Shown in pieces: positions 26,901 to 32,900 of a DNA stretch of 64,000 nt (within the stretch, counting starts at the first letter, position 1; each line of letters starts with the position of its first letter). Origin of the DNA: Branchinecta lynchi (lineage: Eukaryota; Arthropoda; Branchiopoda; Anostraca; Branchinectidae); the NCBI GenBank assembly GCA_023053575.1, contig JAKZAP010000016.1:9420046-9484045 (forward strand), read 5' to 3'. The position numbers and the translations under genes are program-made. The notes under the pieces are model-generated. The model saw nothing but the letters and a program-made list of their open reading frames with translations. It had not been told where the DNA came from and did no database searches.

Positions 26901-29900
26901 TACAAGCAAACCCAGACGCCGATAACTTAAAGAAGAGTTACAGATGAATTTCAAACAAAGTTCGTAAGGCAACACGTGCACAGGCCAATGAAAGAGAAAA
27001 GAAAGTGGCAATGTCTTCAAAATCTAATCCAAAAGCTTTTTGGAAATATGTGAACTCCAAGAGAAAGGTAATAGCAAACGCAAGCAAGATGAAAGACCCT
27101 TCAACCAGAAAGACTGTCCAGGATCCAGTTGCTGTTGCTGACATTTTAAATCACCATTTTTCTACTGTATATACTGACGAAGACCCAACTACTCTACCTG
27201 ATAGTGATGCCTCCCAGCAAGATTTTCCAGACCTCATAATTGACCCTGCGCTAGTTTGCAAAAAGCTAAAGGAATTGGACCCAAACAAGTCTGAGGGCCC
27301 AGATGGTTTACACCCAAGAATTTTGAAAGAGACTGCTGAGCTTATCGCTGAACCTTTGACTGTGATTTTTAGTAAGAGCGTGTCATCTGGCCAATTGCCA
27401 AAGCTTTGGAAGCAAGCTGTCGTTACCCCATGTTTAAAGGTGGTGCTTTGAAAGAAGATCCAAACAACTATCGGCCAATTAGCCTTACTTGCGTAACATC
27501 CAAATTTTTTTAAAGAATCGCCTCTGATCACCTTCTCTTTCATCTACTGGATAGGAAGCTTATAACAAAGAAGCAGTTTGGATTTATCAAAGGAAGGTCC
27601 GCCGAATCCCAGTTATTACTGACAACCGAACAGTGGAGGAAGTACATCGACTCTGGATTCCAAGTAGATGTCCTTTACCTTGACCTTCGAAAAGCCTTCG
27701 ACAAAGTTCCCCATAAGAGACTCTTGTTGGAACTCGAGAAGCTAGGCATACGTGGGAGCTTGAATAGATGGATTTCCGGCTTCCTTTCTGAACGGACACA
27801 GAGAGTCAAAGTAAACGGGCAGCTAAGTAATTCTTCCGTCTCTGTAACAAGTGGAGTGCCCCAGGGTAGTGTATTGGGACCATTACTATTCAATATTTAT
27901 ATTAATGATTTAGTGTCCGACATTGATTCTGATATCGTGTTGTATGCGGACGACACCAAGATGTACAGAGTCATCAGGAGTTCCCAAGATTCACAGATAC
28001 TCCAAAATGATCTTCACAAAATTGAACTTTGGATGCAAGTGTGGCTGATGGAAGTCAACGTCGAAAAAAGTCACCATCTTCGCCTGGGATCCTCTCACTT
28101 TAAAACTTTCTATAGTTTCAACAGCCAAACGATACCCAAATGCATGACCCAACGGGATCTAGGGATCCTGATCGATGGGGATCTGCGTTTCTCTCAACAT
28201 TACAACCTTACCATGAAAAAGTGTAACAGAATCCTTGGTGTAATTCGAAGAAACTTTACTTTTAAGCAGGATGGTTTGTTCTCACTTCTTTTCAAGTCGA
28301 TGGTTCGCCCGATCACTGAATATGGCCACACCACAGTGAGGCCATATTACAATTGTGACATTGAGGCTTATGAAAAAATCCAACGGAGAGCTACGAAGTT
28401 CGTACCAGATCTGCGCGATCTCCCCTACCAAGTGAGACTAGCCAAGTTGTGCCTTCCCTCCATTGCATACAGATTTTTTAGAGGAGACCTGATTGAGACA
28501 TTCAAATTAATCAATGGAAGTTATGACAATTTTGAAGTGACTGATTTAGTAAGATTCAGCATTAACCGTCATCATCGGGGGCACGAGTACAAGCTTACAA
28601 AATCAAGATTCCAGAAGGACGTTTTTAAGTGGGGTTTTGGCAACAGAATTGTTGATCTTTGGAACAGCCTTACCGAAGATGCGGTTAATGCTGAATCGAT
28701 CAATAGTTTTAAGTGCATTGTTGATCAGATTTTTAACTCTGATCAGTTCAACTACTCAAAATTTCTTAGAGTTATTTAGAGGCGAAAGCCTTTTCTCTTG
28801 CTTTGTATTATTATTATTATTATTAATACTTACTTGTATTGTAGTGAGTGTTTATTTTTCCGGCCCATGTTTAGCCTAGTGCTATTAGGGTTCAAAATAA
28901 AATTGATTGATTGATTGATTGACAGGGTGCTCAAGCATTTTCTTACCAGAAGCCATGCATAGTTTCAACTTACGGGACTCAAGGGACTCGTGTTTAAATT
29001 TCTGGAGGAGCTCGTTATAAGGAATTTTGGGAGATCTTGACATAATCAGTAGGGCACACTTCTCTATTTTTTCGATCTGGCAAGCCAGGTGAAGATCAGG
29101 TGAATTTAGGTCATAGCTAAAACCTAAACTCGCGATCAATCGAAAAGTATTGCCAAATAAAAATTTAAGCTGATTAATCCGTTGCGTTTAAGGGCTACCT
29201 AAAAATAGTTACCTTTGGGGGATTCCAGTTCCTCTTTCGAATCATCGCTTGAATCCTCGGTTGAATCTTTCCCACTTTCTTCATTCCTCTGTATTTTCAT
29301 CAGCACCAACTCATGCAGTTCCATTGGGGCTGCGGGTATGTTTGACTCAACATAAACTTCGGAGCGACAGGCGTAGCACCAAACTCGATTGGTCGAGAGG
29401 TTCAACTGAAGACAGTGATCAGGTTTTTCCTACAAATATGTTACATCTGATGTGTGAATGCCGTGAGCTAGGTGACCTGCGGGTCGAGATTTTCGGGAAG
29501 GTAACTACAATAAATGATGAAGTATGGATGATGAGCGTTATTGGAAGTAAGTGTTTTCAAGATTTGAAGAGGCTGGTAAGGTTCCTAAAAATAGCTTTAG
29601 CCCACAGAGAGAATTTCCTTTAGTTTAGTTTTATTATTTCGTTCAAGTGTTCTCTTTTTTTTTTTTCAACCATTTTTGCCATGGCCTCAGGCTTTTTGTG
29701 CAATAAAATTATATTCTATTCTATAGTGGAACTTGTGTAAGTGCTAGTCGATCTACTCTGCTTTATCTTAATTATTTTGTATACAAGTTTATAGCACAGG
29801 TGGAAAATTGTGAGTTATCAAGCTTTAGTTATTATTTCTTCGACTATACAGATTTTTAACAGTAAGGCCAATCACGAGTGGAATAGAATTCTTTTACGAA

Positions 29901-32900
29901 AGTTGATGTAGACAGACCACGATCGTAGTAAATTTATTTCTTTTTGGGATCCCAAAACGTAAGTGGTGGGATACCTATGACTTCGTAAAAGTTGTCCGTC
30001 TATCCGTCTGTCAGCCGCTAACTCTCGAAGACGTAGAGATATTTTCTTCAAACTTGGTATAAGGATCCATTGGGTCAAAGTACATGTGAATGAGCCCTGT
30101 AGCCCCATATTTAGGGGTGGGGGAGGGATTTCAAATTAAGGGAAGAAAAAAAGTTTTAAAAAGCCAACGAGATAGTCGATCCAGGGGTAAGGAGACATGC
30201 TGAATCCGTATCTGAAACTTATTTTTCTCGCCGGACAATTACTACGCCCAGAATCCAGCCGAAACCAGACATTTTTTTCAAAGTTTTATCTGAAGTTGAT
30301 TAAAGGCTACATATAGTGGTAAGGAGGCATGCTGAATCCGTATATGAAAATTATTTTCTCGCCGGACAAGTAGTTCGCCTGGAATCCGGCCAAAACCTGA
30401 AAATTTGTTAAGAGTAAACTTTATTCTGCAGTTGATTGAATGTTCGATGTTAGGAAAGGAGATATGCTGAATTCGTCTTGACCTTTAGTTTTTTGCCGGA
30501 CAAGTAGTTCACCCGGAATCCGGCCGAAACCGGATATTTGGCAGACGTAAGGCAGGAATTTTCGATCAATTTCGTCGAAGTCGATATAATAATAATAACA
30601 GTTTTATTTCAGCGTAAGCCATATAAACAACACAAAAAATTAAAATATAACAAGCGAGTATAAACAATCTACATCATGGTGGCTCAGGGTCGAGCAAATG
30701 ACTCCATATCGGAAGATTGAAGAATAGTGGGTTTGCTGCAAACTCCACTAAATCACTCCGCGACTCCATTAGACGACACAAAAACGATGTTTTCAACTTC
30801 CTTTCAATTTCGATGAATGTGCAACAATGGTTCGACACAAACACTTGGCTGATGCTAGCTCGGAATTGTAGCTTTGCTAACCGGCGGAAAATACGCTTAT
30901 AACAAGCTTCTAGGTTCAAACGTGATCTTTTCGTATGTTATACACCAGGGGTAACGCGAAAAATGAGTAACAGTACGTCCTAAACAAATATATAACATCT
31001 ACCTACCTTTTTCTCTCATCTTCCTTTTCCTTGCTGCTTTCCTTTTTCTACTTTCTCTGCCAAACTGACTCTTTGTGTTACCATTTCGACTGATGTCAAG
31101 AAAAACCTGAATTACCCGACATCAGCTGTAACACTCAGAACCACACTTACCTCGTTGTGTGTTGTACTGTGATCCTTTATCGACTCTCCGCAGCCTATGG
31201 TAAAACATCCAGGAGTGAGGCATAGCCACTGGTTGTTGCCAGAAGCATGGCACCACTTACATGACAGCTAAAATGAAAATTCAACTGTTGTAATTCCTTG
31301 AAGAGGATCGTCAGTTAGCGGATTAAAACACTAGTGGCGTTTCTGATGGTCTTTCCGGACGACTTCGCAAGCGTCTGGACCTTGGAGTATGTGCCTTGGA
31401 CTTGGGATGCCGACTAATAAATAAAAAGGTTTCCGGACGAACGGCGACGGCACTTCTTAATCGAAAGTAGGCTACAGGCGAATGGACAGCGGCCAAGGTG
31501 ACAATCGTAAAGCTTTGGGAAAATTGTACAGCACCTTCTGCGCTCCTTCTATACTATTTCGTTCTGGTGTCATTCATGTTCTGCGAAAGAAGGAGATTAA
31601 AAAGATGAGATCATGTTATTTTAAATATGAAGCACCTGATCCAGGGGCGTCGCAAGTGCATTTTCGGTGGGGGGGTGCAGAACAAAAATTTTACCGAATC
31701 TTTCAAAAATTTTACCGAATCCTAGAACTAAGAATTTGAGCTTTAAATTATGGAACAGAGACGATTACGTAGGAAGAGTAACAATAAAGGGCAGCATGAA
31801 AGACGATAAGCCAACTATTAGGCAGCGTTCTGGCGAAGGCCACATGGAAAATATACTGCCGGGCGTGATTGCAGTAACAGCTTCTACCTCTTATAGCCAA
31901 TAGAAAATTAAATCGAGCGCCACAGGCGAAAATTTTCGAAATCATTTTTTTTGCTGTAGGCTAAAACTAACTACTTCTCTTTCAAATTCTATCATTTACC
32001 GTTGATTAAACACCGAGACTCCAGAAGTTCCCGAAACCGGATGGAGCGACGTTCCGGCAGCAGCAGTAACTGTAGTCTAGTCAATATACTACCCATAATC
32101 ACATAAAGTGAGCGCCGCAGGCGAAATTTTTTTTTGCTTTTAATTTTAATCTTAATTTCCATCCAAATTCTAGCTTTTAATGTTTCGAAATCTCAATCCT
32201 AAAACTGGCTTGAAACCCCGTCTAATGACGCGACGTTACACAAAATAGAGAATATTACGAAAAGTGCTGCAGATTTTCGAAATATTTATGAATAGATATT
32301 CTTTTTGGAATCCAAAATAAAAGTAAGGACTATCGATGATATCATAGATAATCCCTTTTGTCTGCGACCAGTGCTTCACTCGACGTCTTCTGAGTTTCGA
32401 GGTTCGTGGTAACTTCCGAATCCTGGCAATTATAAAGAATAAATTACCGAATTCCACTTATTATACCGAATAAATTTAGGCCGAGAGCATGTTCGAGATT
32501 CTGTATAACTAGCGTATCCCGGTTATTATACCGAATTGTTTTGGTATCGAAAGACTACCGAACAATATTCATATTCGGTATACTTGCGTCGAAACTGGAA
32601 CAAATTCAGTATTCGTGGTTAACTTCCTAATCCTGGAAATTATACTGAATAAACTACCGAATCCTAATCATGATACCGAATAATTTTGAACCAATAGCTT
32701 ATCGGGGTTCTGTGTAACTATAGAATCTCCATAAACATACCGAATAGTTCCGGCATCGAAAAATTACCAAATGATTTCAGTAAGTTCTCTCACCAAATTT
32801 GTGATAACTACCGAATACTGGCAAATATACCGAATCCCGATCATTATACCGAAGAGATTTGTACAGATTGCCTATTTATTATTCTATATAACTACCGAAT

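Larger units (their letters stand above)
25523..28922 (+). mobile_element. CR1-like non-LTR retrotransposon, EN + RT, nearly full ORF2
   Basis: A plus-strand LINE. Apurinic-type endonuclease (about 25930-26620) shows [39 protein letters not shown] and GKSDHSCI. Reverse transcriptase shows [60 protein letters not shown] and [10 protein letters not shown], then the C-terminal [11 protein letters not shown] region ending at 28779. The 3' UTR carries an AATAAA-like stretch and ends in a (TTGA)n tail (28900-28922), as CR1/L2-like elements do. Breaks: TGA at 26945-26947, a frameshift near 27440, TAA at 27511-27513. No ORF1 found; the 5' boundary is uncertain (N-terminal 130 codons before the endonuclease have no recognisable domain). 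Confidence 0.93.
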
